NCBI GenBank assembly: GCA_013695005.1
Contig: JACDBJ010000054.1
Coordinates: 1-15,032 of the forward strand
Direction of reading: 5' to 3'
From: Pseudonocardiales bacterium
Lineage (GTDB): Bacteria > Actinomycetota > Actinomycetes > Mycobacteriales > Pseudonocardiaceae
DNA: 15,032 bases
Shown here in pieces: positions 1 through 6,310 of this stretch. Position numbers and translations under genes: made by a program. A model generated the notes under the pieces. That model searched no databases and had not been told where the DNA came from. It was given only the letters and a program-made list of their open reading frames with translations. Numbering within the stretch: position 1 is the stretch's first letter; each line of letters begins with the position of its first letter.

Positions 1-932
1 GTACAGCACGTCGCGTCCATGCTCGCCCAGGTCGGCAAGGTCAAGGGCGCGCGAGGCGCAGGGCCGGCTACTCGTCAGCGCGTGCGCGCCTCGCTCCGAA
101 CGGCTCTGTCGGACGCGGTGCGACAGGGCCTCATCACGATCAATCCAGCCGCGCTGGTCAAGCTGCCCACTGGCAAGCGACCCAGGGCGATGGTGTGGAC
201 CGAGGAACGCGTCGAGCGATGGCAGGCAGAGGTCGACAAGCTGACCAAGAACGCAAGATCGCTAAGAGAGCCCGTGAGCAGGTGCCCACACCCAGCCCCG
301 TCATGGTGTGGCGGCCCGATCACCTCGGCGCATTTCTCGATCACGCAGCCGAGCATCGGCTGTATGCGCTCTGGCATCTGATTGCTTTCCGTGGCCTACG
401 TCGGGGCGAGGCGTGTGGACTCGAATGGCCCGAGGTCGACTTCAAGCGCGGCGCGGTGACGATCATCCGCGAGCGCATTGTAGTGGACGGCGATGTCTGC
501 GAGGACACTCCGAAATCCAACGCCGGGGAGCGCGTCATTGCGCTCGATGAAGGCACGGTGGCTGCACTCAAGGCGCACCGCAAGCAGCAACTCGCGGACC
601 GCATGGCCTGGGGCGAAGCTTGGGTCGAGTCCGGCAAGGTGTTCTGTCGGGAGGACGGCTCACCCCTCCACCCGAACGCAGTCTCGGACATGTTCATAGA
701 TGATCTAACCGTCGCGGCCGGGCTGCCCCCGATCCGGCTACACGATCTCCGACACGGCGCAGCGTCGCTGATGCTCGCGGCTGGTGTGGACATGAAGGTC
801 GTCCAGGAGACGCTGGGCCACTCGTCGGTGGTGCTCACCGCCAACACGTACACGTCCGTCTACACCGAGGTCGCTACCGCAGCAGCTGAGGCCACCGCGC
901 GCATGGTGCCCCGCGCACGACGTGACGCATGA
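1..932 (+). pseudogene. Tyrosine site-specific integrase, frameshifted and cut by the left edge
   Basis: Phage/AICE-type integrase that would catalyse site-specific integration of a mobile element. The reading frame is open from base 1, so the true start lies outside the window. Frame 1 encodes the end of the core-binding domain (segment GPATRQRVRASLRTALSDAV, then NPAALVKLPTGKRPRAMVWT). Around 245-262 the homology moves to the frame ending at 932, consistent with loss of one base or gain of two. That frame carries the whole catalytic domain: the first Arg in GLRRGEACGLEW, HDLRH (the HxxR box), LGHSS and the Tyr in ANTYTSV. The catalytic residues look intact, so only the inter-domain break disables it. 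No homopolymer lies at the break. A sequencing error is possible. It points toward the tRNA-Arg remnant 1.2 kb downstream, but whether that was its target is unknown. Confidence 0.85.
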
Positions 933-1123
933 CGTCAGCCGATGCGGGTAGGCGACGTCCAGCACTTCCCTGGGTCGACTGACGACGAACGTGCGAGTGT
1001 CGCCAAGGGCGCGACTCTGCAGACGCCTCAGGACGCTTCTATTTCGTGGCGTTGACGACCAGGGCGCCCACTGCAATCAGCGCGGAAAATGAAGATGCCA
1101 ATGCGCTCGCCGGCACGGCTCTG

Positions 1124-1825
1124 TCAGGCGGCTCGGCGCGGGGCGATATCGCGCTCGTAGCGCACAGCCGCGGCCACGTCATTCGTGTTGACTTTGTACA
1201 CGGCGGCTACCCGATCCGGTTCCTCGCCTGCGTCGATGAGTTCGGCGAGGATCTCGGTGCGGACTCCCGTCGGCAAGGTCGGCTCACCGAAGCTGCGCTC
1301 AGGGTCCAGCACAACCGGCACCGATCGACCGAGCGGATACAACCTCGTCGCATCCTGATTGCCCTCCCCGGCGAAGTCGACCTTCTCCAGGAATGCCTGT
1401 GCAGGGTCCGCCAGCTGGAGGGTGCCGTCGCGGCCGAGAATGACGATGTTGAGCGCGGGATCGAGGCCCACGGTCTTCTGCACTTCGAGAGCGAGGCTGC
1501 GGCCGGAGGTGTAGGGCTTGAGGGTGGCCAGCGGGTAGCGGACACCGAGCTCCTTGCGGAGCAGGGCAATGACCGGCCTCAGGTACTGCAGGCTGACCTG
1601 CTTCGCACGGTATTCGCGTAGGTAGCCAGCTTCGACGAACTCGCCCCACGTGACGGTGTCATCGCTGGTGCGTTCCTCACGGATCACCGGCGCGTAGGCG
1701 ACTCCAGAGCGCACGTAGCCGTCGATCCAACGGCGCACGGTGTCTGTGCGCAGCCCGAGTAGGCGCGCGGCCTGGCTCATGCCATAGACCGGGCGCTCCA
1801 GCGGCGCGGCCCTAACTACTGTCAC
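1124..1825 (-). CDS. DUF433 family protein, VapB45-like antitoxin, without a visible toxin
   Basis: Resembles the long DUF433 proteins of actinobacteria related to mycobacterial VapB45. In that family the protein acts as DNA-binding antitoxin to a PIN-like VapC45 toxin. The N-terminus has a MerR-like helix-turn-helix (GMSQAARLLGLRTDTVRRWI), followed by the family segment VTWGEFVEAGYLREYRAK. The C-terminal DUF433 module reads PTGVRTEILAELIDAGEEP and then a second short helical unit ending in VRYE. The start is uncertain: GTG at 1825 leaves about ten residues before the conserved region, while GTG at 1876 adds 17 residues unlike family N-termini. Neither has a strong Shine-Dalgarno sequence. 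A toxin gene normally follows directly, but the 190 bp to the convergent integrase contain no PIN-like reading frame. It may be an orphan antitoxin or a stand-alone regulator. Confidence 0.75.
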   Translation of the reverse strand: MTVVRAAPLERPVYGMSQAARLLGLRTDTVRRWIDGYVRSGVAYAPVIREERTSDDTVTWGEFVEAGYLREYRAKQVSLQYLRPVIALLRKELGVRYPLATLKPYTSGRSLALEVQKTVGLDPALNIVILGRDGTLQLADPAQAFLEKVDFAGEGNQDATRLYPLGRSVPVVLDPERSFGEPTLPTGVRTEILAELIDAGEEPDRVAAVYKVNTNDVAAAVRYERDIAPRRAA

Positions 1826-1903
1826 GAGGTGCAGTCTGCCCGGTTTGGTGGCTGCGCTGCCAGCTACCTCGCACACCCCGACCTATCACGTTGAGCGGCG
1901 CGC

Positions 1904-2005
1904 TCAGCCGTATGCGCCGAGGTTGCGGTGGATCATCGAGCCGAGGTGGGCTGCGAGGGGGATCGTGGCGACCCAGACCATCGCCTGGATGCCCTGGATC
2001 GGCAC
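1904..2005 (-). CDS. Possible 33-residue small membrane peptide
   Basis: A GTG-started frame of 33 residues beginning VPIQGIQAMVW. It has a purine-rich Shine-Dalgarno sequence (AGAGGAAGG, 2011-2019) five bases before the start. The middle, AMVWVATIPLAAHLGSMI, could form one membrane helix, and the C-terminus is short and polar (HRNLGAYG). It lies on the same strand just upstream of the DUF433 gene, so the two may be cotranscribed. I recognise no family. The case rests on the ribosome site and residue composition only; a chance ORF in mobile DNA cannot be excluded. Confidence 0.4.
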   Translation of the reverse strand: MPIQGIQAMVWVATIPLAAHLGSMIHRNLGAYG

Positions 2006-2036
2006 AGTTTCCTTCCTCTGCTCACGTTCGAATCCC

Positions 2037-2070
2037 GTCTCTAGTTGATGATCTTCATACAGCTAGAGAC
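2037..2070. repeat. Inverted repeat with perfect 8-bp arms
   Basis: GTCTCTAG (2037-2044) and CTAGAGAC (2063-2070) are perfect reverse complements separated by 18 bases. The element lies about 70 bp from the tRNA-derived attachment core. It is a candidate arm-type binding site for an integrase or excisionase, by position only. Confidence 0.45.
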
Positions 2071-2091
2071 TGAGCCGGTCAGGCTCGTCAA

Positions 2092-2113
2092 TGACCTGCG
2101 TTTACGCAGGTCA
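2092..2113. repeat. Perfect 9-bp hairpin beside the attachment site
   Basis: TGACCTGCG and CGCAGGTCA are perfect complements around a TTTA loop. A shorter hairpin, GAGCC-N5-GGCTC, lies just before it (2072-2086). No T-tract follows, so an intrinsic terminator is unlikely. The position 24 bp before the tRNA-Arg fragment fits a recombination accessory site. Confidence 0.5.
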
Positions 2114-2136
2114 GCACGACGCTGAGCCCGCGTGAA

Positions 2137-2178
2137 CTTCTAATCTCCAGGTCGCAGGTTCGAGTCCTGCCGAGGGCG
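2137..2178 (+). other. 3' half of tRNA-Arg(TCT): attachment-site (att) core
   Basis: The segment reads as a tRNA from the anticodon loop to the 3' end. It has loop CTTCTAA with anticodon TCT (2139-2141), the 3' anticodon strand TCTCC, variable AGGTC, and T stem-loop GCAGG-TTCGAGT-CCTGC. The acceptor strand is CGAGGGC with discriminator G at 2178; CCA is not encoded. The 5' half is missing: upstream bases GTGAA do not pair with TCTCC and no D-arm or acceptor 5' strand exists. A 3'-half tRNA copy is the usual scar of actinomycete integrative elements. The integrase fragment ending at 2234, 56 bp away and pointing at it, supports this. It is not a functional tRNA. Confidence 0.8.
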
Positions 2179-2233
2179 CTCCACCCCAGGTCACACCGGG
2201 TGTGTGATCAAACCGCCAAGATCGACACACGGT

Positions 2234-2596
2234 TTACCCCCTGTTTTCGGACGGGGCGAGTAGCTGCAAAGCCGCCGCCGCATTGATTCCGTTGGACTTG
2301 CGAGTCATATAGACGTCCTGCGTCATCGACACTCGCTCATGGCCGAGGTAGTCGGCGATCTCGCGCGCAGTGAGGCCGGCCGCGTCGAGCCGGGTAGCCA
2401 CCAGGCGTCGAAATGCGTGTGGGTGCAGGCCCTCCCATTCGGTGCCCGCGATCACGTCGCGGAGTCGGCCACGGGTGTTGTCAGGGTCGCGCAACGTGCC
2501 ACGCGTGGAGGGAAAAGCCCACTCGCCGTGGGCCGCCTCGTAGCGCCGGACGAGGGTCGCCATGACCCAGGCCGGTGGCGTGATCGTGCGCCAGGA
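2234..2596 (-). pseudogene. Tyrosine integrase, C-terminal catalytic fragment
   Basis: C-terminal part of a pSAM2-type integrase. Recognisable sequence begins near SWRTITPPAWVMATLVRRY and continues through FPSTRGTLRDPDNT, EWEGLHPHAFRRLVATRLD and LGHERVSMTQDVYMTRKS. The HxxR box (HAFR), the LGH histidine and the nucleophilic Tyr (DVYM) are present. The N-terminal SAM-like and core-binding domains and the first catalytic Arg are absent. The same frame stays open upstream to 2779, but that sequence has no integrase character. The 3' end lies 56 bp from the tRNA-Arg remnant, the usual int-att arrangement. It is distinct in sequence from the integrase at 1-932, so two elements have used this area. 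Confidence 0.85.
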
Positions 2597-2915
2597 CCCG
2601 GCGCAGTCCGGGCCAGGTCGCGCCGATCCAAGCCGCTCCGCCGGCGCATCCGCTGCGCCGCGCGCTGCTTCATGTGGGCCACGCCACAGCGAGTTCGGCT
2701 CGGGCGCTGTCCTCGATGTGCTGCATATGGCTTTGCCTCCGTGACCGACAGTCACCGTCATACGACGATGCACACGCATTCGGTCAGCGCCGCAATGCAG
2801 GCCGCCCAGGCTCCCCTCGTAGGCCGGATCCGTTCCACCACACCGGGCGTGCAGCAGGCCGATGGCGGCCCAGGGCTCGGGCCCGGCAGACCAGAAGGGC
2901 TATTGCTGTACCGGG

Positions 2916-2974
2916 TTGGTCGAGCACAGCCCGGTCGGCAAGGGTTTGGTCGAATGCAGCTCGGTCGGTAAGGG
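2916..2974. repeat. Two-copy 30-bp imperfect tandem repeat
   Basis: Copy 1 (2916-2944) and copy 2 (2946-2974) both begin TTGGTCGA and end in AAGGG. They agree at 24 of 29 positions with a 30-bp period. A third partial copy sharing TGGTCGAGCACA then CCCGGT lies at 3285-3302. The period equals ten codons; on the minus strand the copies read LTDRAAFDQT and LADRAVLDQP, so the repeat could descend from coding DNA. Confidence 0.6.
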
Positions 2975-3422
2975 CTACGGCTCGGGCTGCTGGTGAGCCG
3001 CCAGCCCGATACCCCGGCACACGGGTGACGCGAGCCGCCGGGTAGCCGCGTCGGCGACTGAAAGTCCGGGTGGCAGACCAGGAGCCATCCCAACACCCGA
3101 CCCAGAGCCGGGCCCGTCGTCGGACGCCCGGCCACGGTCGCCGAGATGTGGTTGCATCGCCTCGATCGGGCTGCGGCGAAACCGCCGGGATCAGTCCATG
3201 GTCCTCACACGGCACCCTCCCAGCGCGGTGCTCGGGGGTGGAACGACTCGCTGGTCGGCAACGTGGCTCCGTTGATCCACGGGCTGGTCGAGCACACCCG
3301 GTGGTTGGCGAGATACGAGTCGACAGCGTCGGTGCGACGAAGCCGCTGATGCGCGGGGCTGACGTCGACATGGCCGCGCCGCAGCCCTGTCGATCACGCC
3401 GGTATCCGGCACCACGGGGCCG

Positions 3423-3428
3423 TATCGT
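3423..3428 (+). promoter_or_regulatory. Possible -10 box for leaderless aldolase mRNA
   Basis: TATCGT ends seven bases before the ATG at 3435, and no Shine-Dalgarno sequence precedes that ATG. The spacing fits transcription starting at the start codon. No good -35 hexamer is visible. Confidence 0.25.
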
Positions 3429-3434
3429 CAGCGC

Positions 3435-4208
3435 ATGCCTGCGAACACGTTGAAGCGTCGGTTGCTGGACGGCCAGCCCTGCCGAGGGGTGTGGCTGAGC
3501 ATTCCCAGTCCGGCGACGGTGCGCCTGCTGGCTCGCATGTCGTGCGATTGGTTGGCGGTGGACGCAGAGCACGGACCGATGGGTGCCGAGACGATGATGC
3601 AGATGGTGGCCGCCATCGCGGATGCCGGGGGTGCACCTGTCGTGCGGTTGGCCCATGCGGACGTGGAGAACGTCAAGCGGGCGTTGGACGCCGGTGCCTG
3701 GGGGATCATCGCACCCATGATCAATACTCGATCCCAGGCGGAGGCTGTCGTCGCTGCGGCGAAGTTCCCTCCACAGGGCCAGCGCAGCTTCGGCAGCGCA
3801 TGGGCGGGGTTGAGCCTGGGACTGTCCATGGCGGACTACCGGCGGCAGGCGAACGCCGAAACGCTCGTCTTCATCCAGGTGGAGAGTAGAGCCGCGCTGG
3901 ACAATCTTGCGGCCATGTTCAGCGTGCCTGGGATCGACGGCGTCTTCGTTGGGCCGGTCGACTTGGCGATCTCCCTGGGCGTGGAACCTGACACGGAGAG
4001 CGCGGACTCCATCCTCCGTGAGGCCCTCGACACGATCGTCAGCACCGCACGTGCTCATGGCCTGCCGGCGGGCATCTACTGCCCGAGTGCCCGGGCGGCC
4101 GAGGAGCGGATCCGGCAGGGTTTCTTGCTGGTGAATGTGGCAAATGATGTGGCTGCGCTGCTGCAGGGTGTGCGGACCCAGCTCGACTGGGAGCCCGACC
4201 GCTCGTGA
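3435..4208 (+). CDS. HpcH/HpaI family class II aldolase
   Basis: A 257-residue metal-dependent pyruvate aldolase. Known members cleave 4-hydroxy-2-oxoheptanedioate (HpaI) or 2-keto-3-deoxy sugar acids to pyruvate and an aldehyde. Family landmarks are in order: SCDWLAVDAEHGPM with catalytic His46, VVRL with Arg71, GAWGIIAPMINT, FPPQGQRSFG at 111-120, FIQVES with metal ligand Glu150, and VFVGPVDLAISLG with metal ligand Asp176. Length is normal for the family and all catalytic residues are present, so it is probably active. The exact substrate cannot be read from sequence. It ends seven bases before the convergent FAD monooxygenase. Both could serve aromatic or 2-oxo-acid catabolism, but they are not in one operon and no ring-cleavage genes are nearby. 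Confidence 0.88.
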   Translation: MPANTLKRRLLDGQPCRGVWLSIPSPATVRLLARMSCDWLAVDAEHGPMGAETMMQMVAAIADAGGAPVVRLAHADVENVKRALDAGAWGIIAPMINTRSQAEAVVAAAKFPPQGQRSFGSAWAGLSLGLSMADYRRQANAETLVFIQVESRAALDNLAAMFSVPGIDGVFVGPVDLAISLGVEPDTESADSILREALDTIVSTARAHGLPAGIYCPSARAAEERIRQGFLLVNVANDVAALLQGVRTQLDWEPDRS

Positions 4209-4234
4209 CCGCCAGTCAGCCGCCGTCGGCGGTC
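4207..4234. terminator. Possible bidirectional terminator between convergent genes
   Basis: GACCGCC (4207-4213) and GGCGGTC (4228-4234) are perfect complements spanning the seven-base gap between the aldolase stop and the monooxygenase stop. There is no T-tract, so the call rests on position and symmetry. Confidence 0.3.
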
Positions 4235-5895
4235 GTTGGTGAGTTTCCCGCGGCGACGGCGACCAGCCGGGCCACGTCTGCCGGGCGGGCGCGCCGCCGC
4301 CGTGCGGCGAGGTGGCCGTCCGGCCGGACGAGGAACAGTGCCCCCGGTTCGGCCGCGAAGCCCTTGCCGATCGCGCCGATGTGGTCCCAGATCGCCGGCA
4401 GCACACCGCAGACACGTGGCGCCTCGGGTAACACTGGCCGAACGGCGACCCAGCCCGGGTGGCGCTCGGCACGAACGCCCGCCGCGAACCGCAGCGCATC
4501 GGCGTCGTCCGCGGCGAAGTAGAGCGCCAGGAAGCCTCCGCCGATCAGCCGCCGTAGCCAGGTGACCGGCGCGTCCCGAACCGGTAGCTCGGCAACGATG
4601 CGGCAGGCGACATCGGGCACCCGCGCACCGGGGCGCGGAGCGTTCGGCCACCGTTCGCGCCACCCATCCCCGCGAACGAGGATGGGTGAGCTCCGGTAGG
4701 TGAACGGCTGGCTCATCCGACCGCTGTTGACCCTCCGTCGGGCAGCCTTGCTCACCGTGCTCAGGCGAAGGATCATGCCGCGCCGCAGCCGCTGCGCCCT
4801 GGTGCGCGGCGCCATGAACCGCATGGTGGCGTTGGTGACGCGCTGGTCATGACGTTGCGCGGGCCAACGCTCCTGCTGATATGTATCGAGCAACGACTCC
4901 GGAGCCCGACCCTGTATCGCCCAGGCGAGCTTCCAACCCAGGTTCTCGACGTCGTGTATCGCACTGTTCAGCCCCCGGGCACCGAAGGGCGCCACGAGAT
5001 GGGCCGCGTCTCCCAGGAAGAAGACCCGGCCGTGTCGCAGTCGGGCCAGTTGCCGCTGGTGGAACTGGTAGTCGCTGAGCCACACCAGCTCGTACGGGAG
5101 CTCGCCGATCAGACCCCGAATCCGGCGCCGGAGGGCGTCGGGTGCGCACTCGTCCGCTACGGACGCCGAATGGCCGAGCTGCCAGTCGATGCGCCACACA
5201 CCGTCTGGCTGCGGGTGGATGAGGACCGTGGACCGCGGGTTCGTGGGGTGGTCGAAGAAGAACCGGGGCTCGGGCGGCAGCGGGAGATCCGTGCGGATGT
5301 CGGCGATGAGAAACCGGTCGGGATACGTCGTGCCGGGGAACCGCAATGCGAGCAGCTTGCGCACCGAACTGCGCGCCCCGTCACAGGCCAGCAGGTACGA
5401 GCCGCTGACGCGAACGGTGCCATCGGGGGTCTGCGCCTCGACGGTGACACCGGAGTCGGTCTGCACGACGCCGACGACCCGGTGCTCCCAATGGAGGTCG
5501 ATGGACGAGGTGGCTCGCAACCGGCGTAGCAGGCAGTCCTCGGTCCGGTACTGCGGCAGGTTGACGAACGTGGGCAACTCACCGGCGGACGGCTCGGGCA
5601 TCAGAAGGGTGTGCACCTCGCGCTCACGGAAGAACGTCCGTCGGGTCAGCCAGACGGTTCCCTGCTCCAGCATCGGCTCCGCGCAACCGAGCCGCTCCCA
5701 CACCAGCAGCGCCGTGCGGTGCAAGGCGATGGCCCGCGAGCCGTCGCCGCGTTGGCGGCCCGCCTCCAGCACGATGCTCGGCACGCCGTGATAGGCCAAC
5801 TCCAGTGCCGCGGTCAAGCCAGTCGGGCCACCGCCGACAACGATCACAGGCCGGTCGTCCACGGCCGTCGGCGCACCAGTGGCTGTCGCGGTCAT
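4216..5895 (-). CDS. FAD-dependent aromatic monooxygenase (MhpA/TfdB type)
   Basis: A 559-residue flavoprotein hydroxylase of the group that adds one oxygen to phenolic rings using NAD(P)H. The N-terminal Rossmann motif is VIVVGGGPTGLTAALELAYH (GxGxxG at 21-26), with Glu44 ending beta-2 for the FAD ribose. The DG motif is LLACDGARSSVRK (172-173) and the GD motif is VFFLGDAAHLVAPFGARGLN (295-296), followed by the helix of AIHDVENLGWKLAWAI. The C-terminal 120 residues resemble the thioredoxin-like domain of PheA/MhpA enzymes. Length and motifs are complete. The start is supported by a G-rich stretch just upstream, which abuts a 9-bp hairpin. The DsrE gene upstream is on the same strand 104 bp away, so read-through is possible. 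The substrate is unknown; an antibiotic-modifying hydroxylase is an alternative. Confidence 0.88.
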   Translation of the reverse strand: MTATATGAPTAVDDRPVIVVGGGPTGLTAALELAYHGVPSIVLEAGRQRGDGSRAIALHRTALLVWERLGCAEPMLEQGTVWLTRRTFFREREVHTLLMPEPSAGELPTFVNLPQYRTEDCLLRRLRATSSIDLHWEHRVVGVVQTDSGVTVEAQTPDGTVRVSGSYLLACDGARSSVRKLLALRFPGTTYPDRFLIADIRTDLPLPPEPRFFFDHPTNPRSTVLIHPQPDGVWRIDWQLGHSASVADECAPDALRRRIRGLIGELPYELVWLSDYQFHQRQLARLRHGRVFFLGDAAHLVAPFGARGLNSAIHDVENLGWKLAWAIQGRAPESLLDTYQQERWPAQRHDQRVTNATMRFMAPRTRAQRLRRGMILRLSTVSKAARRRVNSGRMSQPFTYRSSPILVRGDGWRERWPNAPRPGARVPDVACRIVAELPVRDAPVTWLRRLIGGGFLALYFAADDADALRFAAGVRAERHPGWVAVRPVLPEAPRVCGVLPAIWDHIGAIGKGFAAEPGALFLVRPDGHLAARRRRARPADVARLVAVAAGNSPTTADGG

Positions 5896-5901
5896 GATCC
5901 C

Positions 5902-5926
5902 CCCGGTCGGATTCGCGCCGACCGGG
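5902..5926 (-). promoter_or_regulatory. 9-bp hairpin abutting the monooxygenase start
   Basis: CCCGGTCGG (5902-5910) and CCGACCGGG (5918-5926) are perfect complements around seven bases. In the mRNA the stem ends six bases before the ATG at 5895 and its last Gs merge into the G-run that would act as ribosome site. It could be an operator dyad, a translation-controlling hairpin, or the terminator of the DsrE transcript, though it has no T-tract. Confidence 0.45.
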
Positions 5927-5999
5927 TCACGAACGTCCCGGTCGTGCGAGCCGTGGGGAGCACATGCATGGTGTCTCAGCGCGTCTGTACACCGTCATG

Positions 6000-6278
6000 T
6001 TAAGCCGCGCCTGCGGATAGAGCTAGCGGCGCTGGAACTTGGTCCGACCGCTCGCAGCAGCCGCCGAAGGCTGGTACGGCCCGCTGCAAGCACCGGCAGG
6101 TTCCGCAGGCGCTGCCGGCGGCGACGCCGGTCAGGGCGAGCCGGACGGCTTCCTTGGTCAGGAACGTCAATGTTGGTCTGCCTTGTTCGGCGGCGCCGAG
6201 GGCAACCAGGAAGGCGACCATGACCTTCTCGGGGTCCTCCAGGCCGGTGGTCAGGCTGATGACGGCTTTACCAGACAT
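6000..6278 (-). CDS. DsrE family protein with altered, shortened C-terminus
   Basis: A 92-residue protein whose first 55 or so residues match the small DsrE-like sulfur-relay proteins of actinobacteria: MSGKAVISLTTGLEDPEKV, FLVALGAAEQGRPTLTFLTK, then EAVRLALTGVAAGSAC. The start is set by GAGGAGA about eight bases before the ATG at 6278. The usual family members run to about 115-125 residues, with a CxGCP motif, an AGG segment and a VCPxC motif. Here the sequence after CGTC becomes Cys-rich and unlike the family and stops at 6000. Reading the next frame from about 6067 gives YQPSAAAASGRTKFQRR, slightly closer to the family, so an indel plus truncation is likely. It follows the methyltransferase by 32 bp in one operon. 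Function may be lost or changed. Confidence 0.7.
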   Translation of the reverse strand: MSGKAVISLTTGLEDPEKVMVAFLVALGAAEQGRPTLTFLTKEAVRLALTGVAAGSACGTCRCLQRAVPAFGGCCERSDQVPAPLALSAGAA

Positions 6279-6310
6279 GGGGCGATCTCCTCGGGCTGCG
6301 GGTGGGGTGG

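Larger units (their letters stand above)
2597..3434. other. Gene-poor decayed stretch between integrase scar and aldolase gene
   Basis: About 840 bp without a convincing gene. Long open frames exist on both strands, but their translations are rich in Arg, Pro, Ala and Gly, lack recognisable motifs and have no good ribosome sites. The only clear structure is the tandem repeat at 2916-2974 and a degenerate third copy near 3285. It is probably relict mobile-element DNA. Confidence 0.55.

Noticed and set aside
1039..1116. 25-residue hydrophobic minus-strand frame after the DUF433 gene (possible toxin remnant)
   Set aside because: It starts just past the antitoxin stop but shows no PIN-like residues and no ribosome site; too short to support.
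1046..1621. 191-residue plus-strand frame opposite the DUF433 gene
   Set aside because: Shadow of the recognised minus-strand gene; no ribosome site or motif.
2022..2042. TTCGAATCCC, resembling a tRNA T-loop and 3' arm
   Set aside because: The flanking bases do not form a T stem and there is no acceptor strand or anticodon arm; probably chance or a very degraded fragment.
2784..4499. 571-residue open frame on the minus strand
   Set aside because: It runs antisense through the aldolase gene and into the monooxygenase C-terminus, is Arg/Pro/Ser-rich without any motif, and is a high-GC shadow frame.
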